DNA of 64,000 nucleotides from Macrotrachela quadricornifera (lineage: Eukaryota > Rotifera > Eurotatoria > Philodinida > Philodinidae). This document shows, in pieces, positions 1 through 11,500 of this stretch. Made by a program: the position numbers and the translations under genes. The notes below the pieces were generated by a model. That model was not told where the DNA came from, made no database searches, and saw only the letters and a program-made list of their open reading frames with translations. Each line of letters starts with the position of its first letter. The first letter of the stretch is position 1. The stretch is from the NCBI GenBank assembly GCA_022393335.1, contig JAJEKB010020906.1, forward strand, positions 831,379 through 895,378, in the 5' to 3' direction.

Positions 1-802
1 ATATAACTAGAATAAATGGACTTATTAAGGACCATATTCATTATCTTTTCTAAATTATTTATCGTTCTTGTTATAACATTACATAGTGAGCGAAAATGAA
101 ATTTCCAGCTTTTTCTCTGTCTGTTCTTGTCTCTGTGCTTTTATGTATAAAAATGTTAGAAATGAGGATGTGAGTCAGAAAATAACTAGCCAAACGAAAT
201 GTAAATTTGCTGATCACAAGATAGAAGATAAGAAAAGGATCTGCTCCTTGATGTCCGGTGACGCTGTGTTGGCTGCTACGCGAAAATCAGACAACAACAT
301 TTAAGAGAAGTTGAATATGCAGCTGCCAACAAAAACAATAAAAACTTTCTGTTCTGATTGCAATAAATCTTTTTTTAGTTTAATCGTTTTAATTAGAAGC
401 ATCACACTTTATGGAAAAAAAAGTATTTCTTTATTGAATTTTTTATAAAGATGTTGCGTTGTTTCTATTGAAATTGGTCAGAATAGGAAATCGACAAATA
501 ACACTATTCTCTTTAAAACATTAGCTTTAGTTCAAACGCGTTGAGAAAGCTCCATCCAACTCATCCTGGACGTCGCCACAACATTTTTTAATTTATTGTT
601 ATTTGCTACAATTATTCAATCCAGTATAATATTCTTATTGTAAAATAGAACTTTGACACGTGATTTCCCGATTTTTATTATTATTCTCGCTTCAATCACT
701 TTTTATTTTGTGACAGTTACATTTCAATTCTGTTTTTGTTCTAGATTATAAGGAGAAAAATTTGACGAATGCTTTTTTTTTATAGTAAAAACAAAAATAA
801 GT

Positions 803-3191
803 TTATAAATTTTTGTGAATATCTTCGAGTAAATTTTCAAGTTTCTTGCTATCTTTACCAAGAAGATCAATGAGATGTTTACGCGCTTTTTGTACAATAC
901 CATGCCACATTGACGAAAATGCAGCAAATCGTGTTTCAAGTACGATAATGACAATAGCCGAAATGAGCACTTGACTATTTGTCGACTGTTGAAAGTCATT
1001 CAGCGATTTACCAGTCAATTTTTCAATACTTTTTGAATCCAAATCCCAGGAACCATCAAACTTTTGTTTGTTGATCAAATGACGAACAATATCTTGATTG
1101 TCTGTCGGCCACACATCTTCATTTACTTTTGGATTGATGACACTTGAGAATTCTTCAAAGTCACATTCGTCATCCAAATCGTCAGCAGCGAGACAATCAT
1201 CTACCATGGAGGCAGCATTCGTGGGATAACAGATATTGGCTGCATGGCGTGAGACAGTTCTATTGGAAAGACTGATTGACGAACTACACATCATCATCGT
1301 TTGGGGTATTGCTCCAAGTTGGGGCATCATACGTGCAGCGCGAGCAGAATACCTTGCAGAATGTATTTCTAAATGTTGTTCATCTGCGGATATTTGAATA
1401 GGCACCTCCCGCAAAACCATATCAGCATTGCTAGCATTCAATCGTTTCTCAACACCGACAAAAGCTGTATAAGGGCTGAGAATATTATATTTAAGTGACA
1501 GATCAATAATGCGTTTCTGTATAGCTTCTTTCGTTGTTACACTTTCATCTTTTGATACAACTGGCTGTTGAAATCGAGTGTGTAGTGAACCCGCATTGCC
1601 TTTATTGGTCGATGGTGGTAGTTTCGAATGCTGTAGTTCAAGAACCAGTGCTTTAGCAACCAGTCGAGCGATTGTTGCGTTGTTGCTCATACTGTGCACT
1701 TGAGTAATGTTTGCTTCCCATAGTCGATGTTGTTCTGTCTTTAATTCGACACTAGAATTATGATCGAATTTATAGGACTTATCTTCAATGAGAGCATAGA
1801 CAATAAGTCGATCGTTAACGTAAACAGGTGGGGTATTTGCCTGCACATTTATCAATGCTGTTGTGCCCAAATTCCACTTGACTTGTACATTTGTAATACA
1901 AGGCTGTAGGGCTTTTTGTAATTGTTCATTGACATGTATATCGGCACTGGTATTTGGTGGGATGAAAACAAAACGTCCATTCGTTGCTCGAGCCAATCCT
2001 TTAACGAGCGAACGACTAGGTGAATGACCCAAACCAAAAGAGAAAATGCGAGAAGACGTAGCCATTGAACGACAAAGATCGAGGACTTGATCAACATTTG
2101 AAATTTCACCATCGGTAAGAAGAAAAATTTGACGTGCACGACCATGAGCAGGATGATTTGCTTCAAGCCATTGAAGAAGACTCAACCAGAAGAGAACAAT
2201 CATTGTGATAAATGAATAAAAAATGAAGAAAGAAGGCATACTTACCAATTCAGTACCACCCAAATCGGCATTCATTTTGTTAATTAATCTTTCAGCTTTT
2301 TCAGCATTCTTCTCATCATAGATGTTAGTAATGTCGTAAACAAAATTTGATGAGTAGAACCAAATCGAACAATATTGAAATGACAATTGACTGGAAGACT
2401 TTTGAGAAAAAGTAACATGGCTTGATGAGCCGGACACTGCACCAGATTGAACAGCAACAATCGTGTTCAGTCGATTCTTACTTAGTTCGATATCAACAAG
2501 AATATCACGATCCAAATGAGTATTCTCTTGGGCAAACGTAATCACATAAGCATCTTGATTGCCAAGATCGACTTGAACTGGATGAGATATTGAACTAACA
2601 CATATGATCCCTACTTTTTCAATTTGACAGTGAAATCCAATAGTGTATGGACTTTTGAATATATTTGGAGGTAGTACCAGCTGGAGAACTGATTCCATCC
2701 TTATCAGGATTGTAACGAGGTGCAATGGTTGTTGGAACAACAAAACGAATTTTAGTACCATTTTCAACTAGATCTAATTCAGAGATATACGAAATAGTAA
2801 TTTCATATTCTTTGCCAGGTGGAAGAGCACCAACATTGATAATGAAATTATCTTGTGATTTTTCGTCTTGTTCAAGTAAATGGGCTCCGTGACCTTGTTC
2901 GAGTGCTTCGGCATATTCTTGCTGAGCTTTCTTCTTTTCTTTCAATTGAGCAATAATTTCACGATCATTGATGTGTGCCACAAATGCATATACAGCTGCT
3001 TGTTCTTCAATAGGAAAACAGTAGACCGTTTCGATTGAGGTTTTTTCATCATTTCGAAATATTTGAGTAATCGTTACATCGGTAGTGAATGATCGAATAG
3101 TAGCTTCAATATTCACTCTTTTCAGAGGTACATACTGTTGTTCTTCCGAATGTTTAATAACTACTTGTGAGTCTTGTTTGATTCGAAGCAT
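803..3191 (-). pseudogene. VIT/VWA-domain protein, decayed copy A
   Basis: The gene starts at the ATG ending at 3191 with a VIT domain of about 190 codons (QIFRNDEKTSIETVYCFPIE, then ALPPGKEYEITI), as in inter-alpha-trypsin inhibitor heavy chains and VWA5-type proteins. Near 2660 an A-run is two bases shorter than in copy B, so the frame shifts; the rest continues from about 2650 to 803. The start of the VWA domain, including the DxSxS metal-binding site, is missing. The remainder of VWA is present (LTDGEISNVDQVLDLC, LARATNGRFVFIPP), followed by a C-terminal tail. A 60-nt stretch at about 2187-2246 equals the intron of copy B, but its acceptor AG is now GG, so it reads through as hydrophobic residues. 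Two lesions and a lost metal site argue against a working protein, although sequencing error at the A-run is possible. Confidence 0.85.
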
Positions 3192-3390
3192 GTTTAAAGA
3201 AAATGTGTGCTTTGTACGTTTACCAATTCTTCTTATAAATCGTATGTTTTTCTTCTACCTATGAAACAGACACACGTCATGAATATGACTCAGAATATAT
3301 CGATTGCGTATGGGGAAATAACATGTAAAGAACGGAAAGAAATTACATCAATAGAAGAGAAAAGATTCAAGTGACAATGAATGTTCAGTT

Positions 3391-3402
3391 ATTTATATAA
3401 AT
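3391..3402 (-). promoter_or_regulatory. TATA-like box upstream of VIT/VWA copy A
   Basis: TTTATATAAAT lies about 200 bp upstream of the copy A start codon. The matching place in the right arm (near 45905) keeps TTTTATAAATA. Conservation in both arms supports a promoter element, but AT-rich background makes chance matches common. Confidence 0.35.
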
Positions 3403-3485
3403 GGAGAGTCAGAATGATAAACTCTGATAATGGCACAATATCAAGAGGGTGATGATGAAAGCACATGCATCATTTGTTATATATA

Positions 3486-3977
3486 TTCTAATGATTCTCT
3501 ATAAAATGAATCAATCATCACCGCTCATTCTACCTATATATAAGAGAGTAATCCTGTAGGTGGAGATTACTTAAAAAGAATTTCGCAATTAAAAATTTTG
3601 TTGGTCATTTCATCGTGATTCTGATTTTTGATTAGCAATCACGTTGACGATACACTAAAGAATAGTGTCTCTATTTCAAATCACAGGGAACTTATCTTCA
3701 GATTTTTTGAATTGTATTAAGAGTAAACTATATCAACAAATGTGATTTTAGTCTTTTCATCTGAAATGTTCATAAATATTGAATCTCGAAAATTATGCTT
3801 GAAAAAGACGTTTATTGTAAAATAACAGAAAATTAATAGGTAGAGAATGACGAAGAAGAAGAATACTTTGAGGGTGAGGGTGAGGGTGAGGGTGTTAAAA
3901 CTGATGAATCCAGTCGTTATTGAAACACACAAAGAAAAGCGTTAAAATAAATGCTTTTCATCTTCTTCGCTACAGCT
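3486..3977. other. Gene-free stretch with a G-quadruplex motif
   Basis: No gene is recognisable. Four GGG runs spaced by TGA at 3872-3892 form a canonical G-quadruplex motif on the plus strand. Shorter GAGGGTGAGGG runs recur at 16739 and 34120-34150. The unit differs from the TGTGGG telomere repeat reported for bdelloids. Confidence 0.6.
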
Positions 3978-4442
3978 CTAGTCGTGTATAAGCAGTAATT
4001 GTTCACGCGCTTTCTCAAATGAATCATGAACGAACGAATCAATTTCTTCAAGTTTTGTTTCTTTGTACCTTGATTTTCAATGTATTTTCAAAATCATCGG
4101 ATGTAGTTTCTATTCTTGACTTTTTTTGAAACGATTCCGAAGACTCGACCAAGAATGTTTCCTTTTACCAGTGTTAAAATTGGTTTTATTATAAAAATCA
4201 ATAACTTTCTTCATATATTGGAGCGAAAATTCGTGTAGTAAATTGTTTTCTATATCAATGTTAGCATCTTCCGTGTAACTTTCATCTTTTTCATCATTTG
4301 ATTCAATCTTTGTAATATCTTCAAAAATGTTTTGTGCCACATCTTCATCAAGTGTTGTGTACGTATGAGTTAAATCAATGGATGATAGTAATTCGGTAAT
4401 ATAATTGGAGACAAGTCGCAAGTCATTGTAAGGGTTTATCAT
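3978..4442 (-). pseudogene. Remnant of a transposon-like protein (GKRKHSW ... EKAREQLL type)
   Basis: An open frame of 110 codons (4442-4110) contains YMKKVIDFYNKTN and GKRKHSWSSLRNRFKK. After a frameshift it resumes as ETKLEEIDSFVHDSFEKARE ending at a stop at 3978. The order of these blocks resembles the N-terminal part of a protein family that recurs in predicted bdelloid proteins, which I believe is the DNA-binding part of a transposase; that recognition is from memory and uncertain. No catalytic domain follows. The frameshift and stop make it a relic. Confidence 0.4.
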
Positions 4443-4739
4443 TTTTCTTGACTGTTAGTTTTGTCTAAAAACAAGAATAAGCAATAGTAGTCTTAAAATT
4501 AGTCGCATCTCTCTTAATCTGTTTGCTGTTAACTTGATCCTTGCAAATACCGTATTGTTTGTGTGAGGCGATATCAAAAGATAATTGTATCCGATCTATA
4601 CACATATTTTATTGTAAAAAATCAACAACTATTAGGAAAGGATCGAAGAATGCATAAATGTAAGGAATTATATCAGCTGATTATAATGCTCCTTGATACC
4701 ATTTAACATAATCAATGTACTCACTCTAAAATTTTGTTA

Positions 4740-5100
4740 TTCATTTGTAAACAAAGTCAGTTAAATAGTACCATGTACTCTCTATCACGAAATATTAATA
4801 ACCATTCAGCAAAGGAGGAAAATGAAAACAGATCACATAGGATTATATAAAATCGCAGAAAGACAGCACTACGGTCAAGTAAAATAAAACAACCACATAA
4901 TTTAAAAGTTTTCAGATCAATCAGCAATGTGTGTGATCTCGTAGTGCTGAAAATTTCAAGTGTATACGGTCTTTTTTTGACTCAGTTGTAGATTTTCAAT
5001 TTTTATTCATTTTGGCTGGGGACCCTTTATCGAGCAACGTGTGAATGAAAGAAATCGGCATTTGATACCTCGGGAGGTTCTCTCGTAAGCATAATTGCTA
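4740..5100 (+). repeat. Partial copy of the 18.4-19.5 kb foldback family
   Basis: Blocks such as AATAACCATTCAGCAAAGGA, TTCAAGTGTATACGGTC and CCTCGGGAGGTTCTCTCGT align in the same order with the right arm of the foldback element at 19035-19483. Only one arm is present, so this is a truncated copy. The rest of 4443-5530 holds only short chance reading frames. Confidence 0.65.
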
Positions 5101-5530
5101 TTGAAAACTCTAAATATATTGACAAACTCTATCAACTCAATTCAGATAAACAGAGGATGACCACTATGGAGAGAATATCGAAATTCCTATATTCACTAAC
5201 GAAGACAATCCTAATAATACCGATCATATATAGTAATTCCTATGTTTTAAAATTTCATATTAAATTAAATTATTATTGGTATAATAGTACCTTCAAAACC
5301 CATCTGACAACATCTCGAGAAGACAGAAAAAGCTGTTGTCGTGGAATGCTACTGTTTTTACTTACCCTCATCCTATCCAAGATTGTCGTATGATTGTTCG
5401 AATCAAATTTCATTTGATATTTCTTGTCTCTATGTAAAATTTATTGATTCTCACCACACACCCACATTAAAAAAGAGTTAGAAGAAATGTTAGTAGCACT
5501 AAATAGAAGTTAGAAGTAGTAAATCAAGTA

Positions 5531-8500
5531 TTAACAAGTCTGTAAGAAAATTTTTAAATTGTCAGTTCCTTCGTTGGCGACAGCAAGATCCAGCTTTCCG
5601 TCATTGTTCAAATCACCAACAGAAACTGAGAATGGAAGAGATCCATATCCGATTGAAAAACTCTTTACATCTGCAAAGGAGCCATTCCCATAGCCAAGCA
5701 ACACTCCGATGCTGCTTGTTGCATAATTAACGACAATAATATCTAACAAGCTGTCGTTGTTGAAATTATCAACGGCAACAGTAATTGGTTCAGATTTGAA
5801 ACCGGTCGTAAACGTTTTTTGGCCTAAAAACGAACCATTGCCCCATCCAAGAAATATACCAATAGTGTCATTGTCATAATTCGTGACGACGATATCAAGT
5901 ATGGTATCGTTGTTGAAATCGCCAACGGCTATAGACCATGGCGAAGAATCAGTTGGATATGTCATTTGATTTCCGAAAGAACCATTGTCATATCTCAGAA
6001 AAATACCGATGTTGTTAGTACCTGAATTCGCTACTGCAATATCTATGTAACCATCATTATTAAAGTCTCCACTGGTAAACGATCTAGGTCGAGATCCATG
6101 GCCAGTTATGAGCCTCGTTTGATGTAGAAAACCTTCATTGCGATATCCGAGATATACACTAACACTTGCCGCATTTGCATTAGTGACAACGATATCCAGC
6201 CGAGCATCATTATTAAAATCAGCAACAGCTACATACCTGCGACTTAAGCCACTTGGGTAGATCATTTTATCTACAAATGAGCCATCGCCATATCCGAGAA
6301 GGACACTTACAGTGTTATCACCAAAATTAGCAACGACGATATCCAGATTGGTGTCGTCGTTAACGTCACCAACAGTAACAGATGTTGGACCAGTGCCAGT
6401 TGAATACGTTGTTTGATTCTCAAAAGAGCCATTTCCATATCGGAGAAGGACACTCACATTGTTGCCACCATAATTAGCGATGACGATATCCAGATGAAAG
6501 TCATTGTTAAAATCACCAGCAGCTACAAAGAATGGAGTAGTGCCAGTTGAATATGTCGTTTGATTTGCAAAAGTGCCATTGTCATATCCGAGAAGGACAC
6601 TTACAGTATTATCACCCCGATTTACAACGACGATATCCAGATTGGTATCGTTGTTAAAATCACCAACAGCTACAGATGTTGGACCAATGCTAGATGAATA
6701 TGTCATTTGATATGCAAAAGAGCTGTTTCCATATCCGAGAAGGACACTCATATTGTTGCCACCATAATTAGCGATGACGATATCCAGATGATTGTCGTTG
6801 TTAAAGTCGCTAACAGCTACAAACACTGGGGTAGAGCCAGTCAAATATCTCATTTGATTTGCAAAAGAGCCATTTCCATATCCGAGAAGGACACTTACAG
6901 TATTATCACCAAAATTAGCAACGGCGATATCCAGATTGGTATCGTTGTTAAAATCACCAACAGCTACAGAGCGTGGTTCTCTGGTAGTTGAATATAGAAT
7001 CTGACTTGTAAAAGAGCCATTTCCATATCCGAGAAGAACACTTATAGTGTTTTCAGCAGCATTAGCAACGACGATGTCCAGATAGGTGTCCTTGTTAAAA
7101 TCACCAATAGCTATACAGAATGGATTGTCGCGTGTTGAATATGTCATTTGAGGATCGAAAGACCCGAGATCATATGTGACAAGCACATCTACATGATCGA
7201 TACTATCATATGCGACGATAATCTCTGAACGTCCATCTTTGTTGAAACTGTCAGCACCTACCATCAATGGAGGAAAACCAAACTGTACACCGTAACTTCT
7301 TTGATTTTCAAATGTTCCGTTCCCACTTCCCAGAAATGTAACAAGATTTTTAGTAGCATTATTAGCCACTGCTATATCCGCCTGGCCATCTTTATTGAAA
7401 TCATGGATAGCGATTGAGTATGGATGAGAATTGAAGCCAGTTGAGAACACCGTTTGGTTTCCAAAAGTGCCATTTCCACGTCCAAGAAGAATACCGATGC
7501 TATCGGTCCCATAATTGACAACGACGACATCTAATACGTTATCATTATTCAAATCAGAAACGGCGAAACTTTGCAACTGAGAACCATCGGCAGATGTAAA
7601 TGTAATTTTGTCTTTCAGAGCTCCTCTGTCATTTCGAAGTAGTATGCTCACTGTAGCGTCGTTAAGATTCACGACGATGATATCCTGTCGGGTGTCATTG
7701 TTAAAGTCACCAACAGCTACAGAGATTGGATTAGCGCCAGTTGAACATGTTGCTTGATTTGTAAACGAGCCATTTCCGTATCCGAGAAGGACACTTACAG
7801 TATTATCACCAAAATTAGCGATAACAATATCCAGTCGGCTGTCGTTGTTAAAATCACCAACAACTACAGATTGTGCGACAGAACCAATTGAATATGTCAT
7901 TTGATTTGTAAATGAGCCATTTCCATATCCTAGAAAGACACTTACAGTGTTATCATCCTGGTTAGCAACGACGATATCCAGATAGGTGTCGTTGTTAAAA
8001 TCATCAGTAACTACTGAGTATGGTTTAGTGCCAGTTGAATATGTTGTTTGATTTGCAAACGAGCCATTTCCATATCCGAGAAGAACACTTATAGTGTTAT
8101 CATCCCAATTAGGAACAACGATATCCAGATTGGTGTCGTTGTTAAAGTCACCAATAGTTACAGCTGTTGGACCAATACCAGTTGAATATGTCATTTGATT
8201 TGCAAAAGAGCCATTTCCAAATCCGACAAGGACACTTACAGTGTTGCCACCATAATTAGCGATGATGATATCTAGATGAATGTCGTTGTTCAAGTCACCA
8301 ACAGCTACATACCATGGTTCAGGGCCTACGAAATATACGATTTCATTTGCAAAAGAGCCATTTCCATATCCGAGAAGGACACTTACAGTTTTATCACCTC
8401 GATTAGCAACGACGATATCCAGATGAATATCATTGTTAAAATCGCCAGTAGCTACAGAGCATGGAGTAGTGCCAGTTGAATATGTTGTTTGATTTGCAAA

Positions 8501-11500
8501 AGTGCCATTTCCATATCCGAGACGGATACTTACAGCTTTTTCACCTTGCTCAATAACGATGAGATCGAGATAGTTGTCATTATTAATATCATCAACAACT
8601 ACAAAGTATGGCGCATTGCCAGTTGAATATGTCGTTGGAATGGGGAAAAACTCATCATAACCAAGCATGATACTTATAGTGTTCGTATCATTGTTGACGA
8701 CGGCAATGTCTGAACGATTATCTCTGTTTAAATCACCTATAGCAACAGAGATTGATGAAGAAGATCCAGTTGAATATGTTTTTGGACTTGCAAAGGTGCC
8801 GTTGCCATATCCAACAAGTACAGCTAGATTATCATTACCATTATTGGTGACGATTAAATCCATTCTATTGTCGTTGTTGAAGTCACTAAGGCCAATGGAA
8901 TATGGAGAAGCAATGCCAAGCGAATAAGTCATTTGGTTCATAAAAGTTCCATCACCTTGACCTAGAAATACACCCACACTTTTATTTCCATAGTTGGTGA
9001 CAGCAATATCTTGCATGATGTCATTGTTTAAATGACCAACAACAAGCGAGTATGGATGAGAATTCGGGCCAGTTGAAAACGTGATTTGACTCGCGTAAGT
9101 GCTGTTACTAGTTGCAAGTAGTATACCAACATTGTTTGTACCATAATTGGCGATAGCAAGATCCATCTGTTTGTCGTTATTAAAATCACCACTGGCAACT
9201 GCAAATGGAAAAGAATCATAGCCTGTAGAGTACGTGCTTGGTTTTGAAAAGCTTCCATTTCCATATCCATAAAATACACTTACACTATGTGTGCCGTAAT
9301 TAGCAGTGGCAATATCTAGTGCTGCATCATTGTTGAGATCTTCAACATGAATCCAAATAGGACGAGATGATGCAACTGAAAGTACTGTTTGATTCATAAA
9401 AGTTTCATTTTGGAATCTGAGAAGCACGTTGACGCTGTTTTTACCGAAATTGGCAACGGCGATATCCAGTCGATGATCGTTGTCAAAGTCACCAACAGCA
9501 ATCATGTACGGAGCAGATCCAGAACCGGTCAGATGCTTAACTGGTCTTGTCACAGTGCCATCGCCATATCCAAAATATAGAGCTATATGATCAGCATCAT
9601 AATTAGCAACAGCAATATCTAGCCAAGTATCGTTGTTAAAGTCACCCATGGCAACAGATTGTGGACCATATTTATATTCAATTGGATTTTGAGTCATTGC
9701 TTTAAAATTAAGCTCACATTTTGGGACTAAATAATACAACAACAAAGAAATAAAGACTCACCATCTACGATGGTTGAACTATCTTTGATTGATTCTATCA
9801 ATCCGAATGGGAACCAATACTTTTCAAGAGAACCTCGATGACACTCACAAACCTCAGCATTCAAATTACTCCTTGTACGCTCGCTTTCATTTCTTTGCCA
9901 ATTCGTTCACAAAGCATATGGTAATTCTCAATCAAAAGACATCGTAACTAATATGATTGTCATCTCTATCTCACAGTTTCTACTAAAATGTTCTAACTGT
10001 CCTCTACTCATGTAAAAAAAGTCACAAAAAAGTGATTATAGTCGTTTTTTCTCATAATCAACTAAAAATATAATGAATCTTAGCCTTTGTAAAACGCTGT
10101 TAGCGCAATCCTTACAGGATTAAAAATATAGTACTTTGTAGATTACAGTCTATGCTAGAATAGTAAGAGTTACCGAGTGTCGGTCGCTCTCTGTGGTGAT
10201 GTCGCTTACAGTCTGTGACATAGATCATCGATTCTGTCGGTCACGATCTGTGGGTCCAAATTTCTACCCCTAAATACTTCAACACTCACTTTCAGATCGT
10301 GTTTCACAAAAAAGTTGAAGTCAAACGAAGACGGTAAATGTCCTATTCTGCCTGATTTTGCCGATATGGTCTCACATGAGAGGAAAGTTTATTATAAGGC
10401 CACTTCGACAGCGATTGAGAAACCTGAATCTTCGCTATATACATAAAAAAATATCGATAGAAACACTGTTAGTTCACCAAAGATTCATTTTGTACTTTCC
10501 ATTGTTGAATGATTTATATAAGAATTTGTATGAAATTCGCTGTTCTTTCAAATAAGACTATTTATACATCGTCGGAGAGATGTTTTGATAAAAGTTATTG
10601 TTAGATACAACCATTTGAATGCAGTAAAAATATCGCATATTAATCTAAGTTAGAAATCATCTATTGGCTTCACAAATAGTTTGAATGAAACATCAAACGA
10701 TCTGCTATCTCATTCTGCATCGAAATCTATACTCATTCTAAAAATGCCGAAGTAAACAGAGTTATCTTATTCTTTTCGTCTTTTGAATTCCTCGACCCTG
10801 AAGACCTTTGATCAAAGTTTATAAAAACATGTTGTTTTCATAAAACAGGCTGTCTTTGAGAAAAAAATGAAACTAACCAATGTCCTCTTATGGATAAGTA
10901 CTACTTATCACTTACTGATAATCATAGTAATGTAAGTGCAATGTTTTTAGATACTTTTTGTTTGAACTTATAGAGGAGAAAAGAAACTTCGAAAGAATTC
11001 ATCCCATTGTCCATACCTCCATAAAAGAATATTTTTACAAGCTGACTTTTTACCCATCGTTACTTGTTGTATAAAGATAGAAGATTTTTAGGTAACTTTT
11101 CTACATCATAAGAAAATAAGAACGATGTAGAGAATGATAATGAATTGAAATATCACGAAAATGATGATAATAATAATTCGACAAAAATGCATAAATCACA
11201 GATCCTATTTTATCTAAAAGAAAGGATCATCTATCTATCAATACAATTTTTTTCATGACAGATTTGTTTGATATGTGAAAAAACATCTTTAATATTCTAA
11301 AAAGGACCCAGATGTATTTTATCATAGGTTGAAAAACTAGAATGCAGATGTGAATTTGTAAGATTAATGAAGATAAACAATCATCCTCTTGTATCCGCAT
11401 GATATCGGCACTTGACACATATGCACGCTTCGCAGTGAGCATACTTTCCTGATTTTCCTGAATTTGATAGAAAATCCTGATACTTTACAATTCATCTCTA

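Larger units (their letters stand above)
1..3485. repeat. Left arm of a long inverted repeat (pairs with 45818-49770)
   Basis: This stretch, reverse-complemented, matches the right arm almost base for base. The match covers the decayed VIT/VWA gene, its upstream region to about 3485, and downstream sequence to base 1, including a 70-codon open stretch near 86-304 that pairs with 48657-49034. Homology fades near 3485 and 45818. The other end runs off the window, so the arm is at least 3.5 kb. Large inverted duplications of this sort (palindromes) were described in the Adineta vaga genome. I infer one duplication event; age and true length cannot be read here. Confidence 0.88.

Noticed and set aside
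3871..3896. Telomere repeat remnant
   Set aside because: The unit GGGTGA differs from the bdelloid TGTGGG repeat and only four units exist.
6707..9580. Several plus-strand open frames opposite the FG-GAP repeats
   Set aside because: They repeat with the FG-GAP period and encode nothing recognisable; they are antisense shadows of the repeats.
9727..9900. Open codons upstream of the FG-GAP exon ending in a GTGAGT donor at 9761
   Set aside because: The nearest acceptors give a 35-nt intron or remove the conserved-looking CELNF residues; the 13-kb exons fit better.
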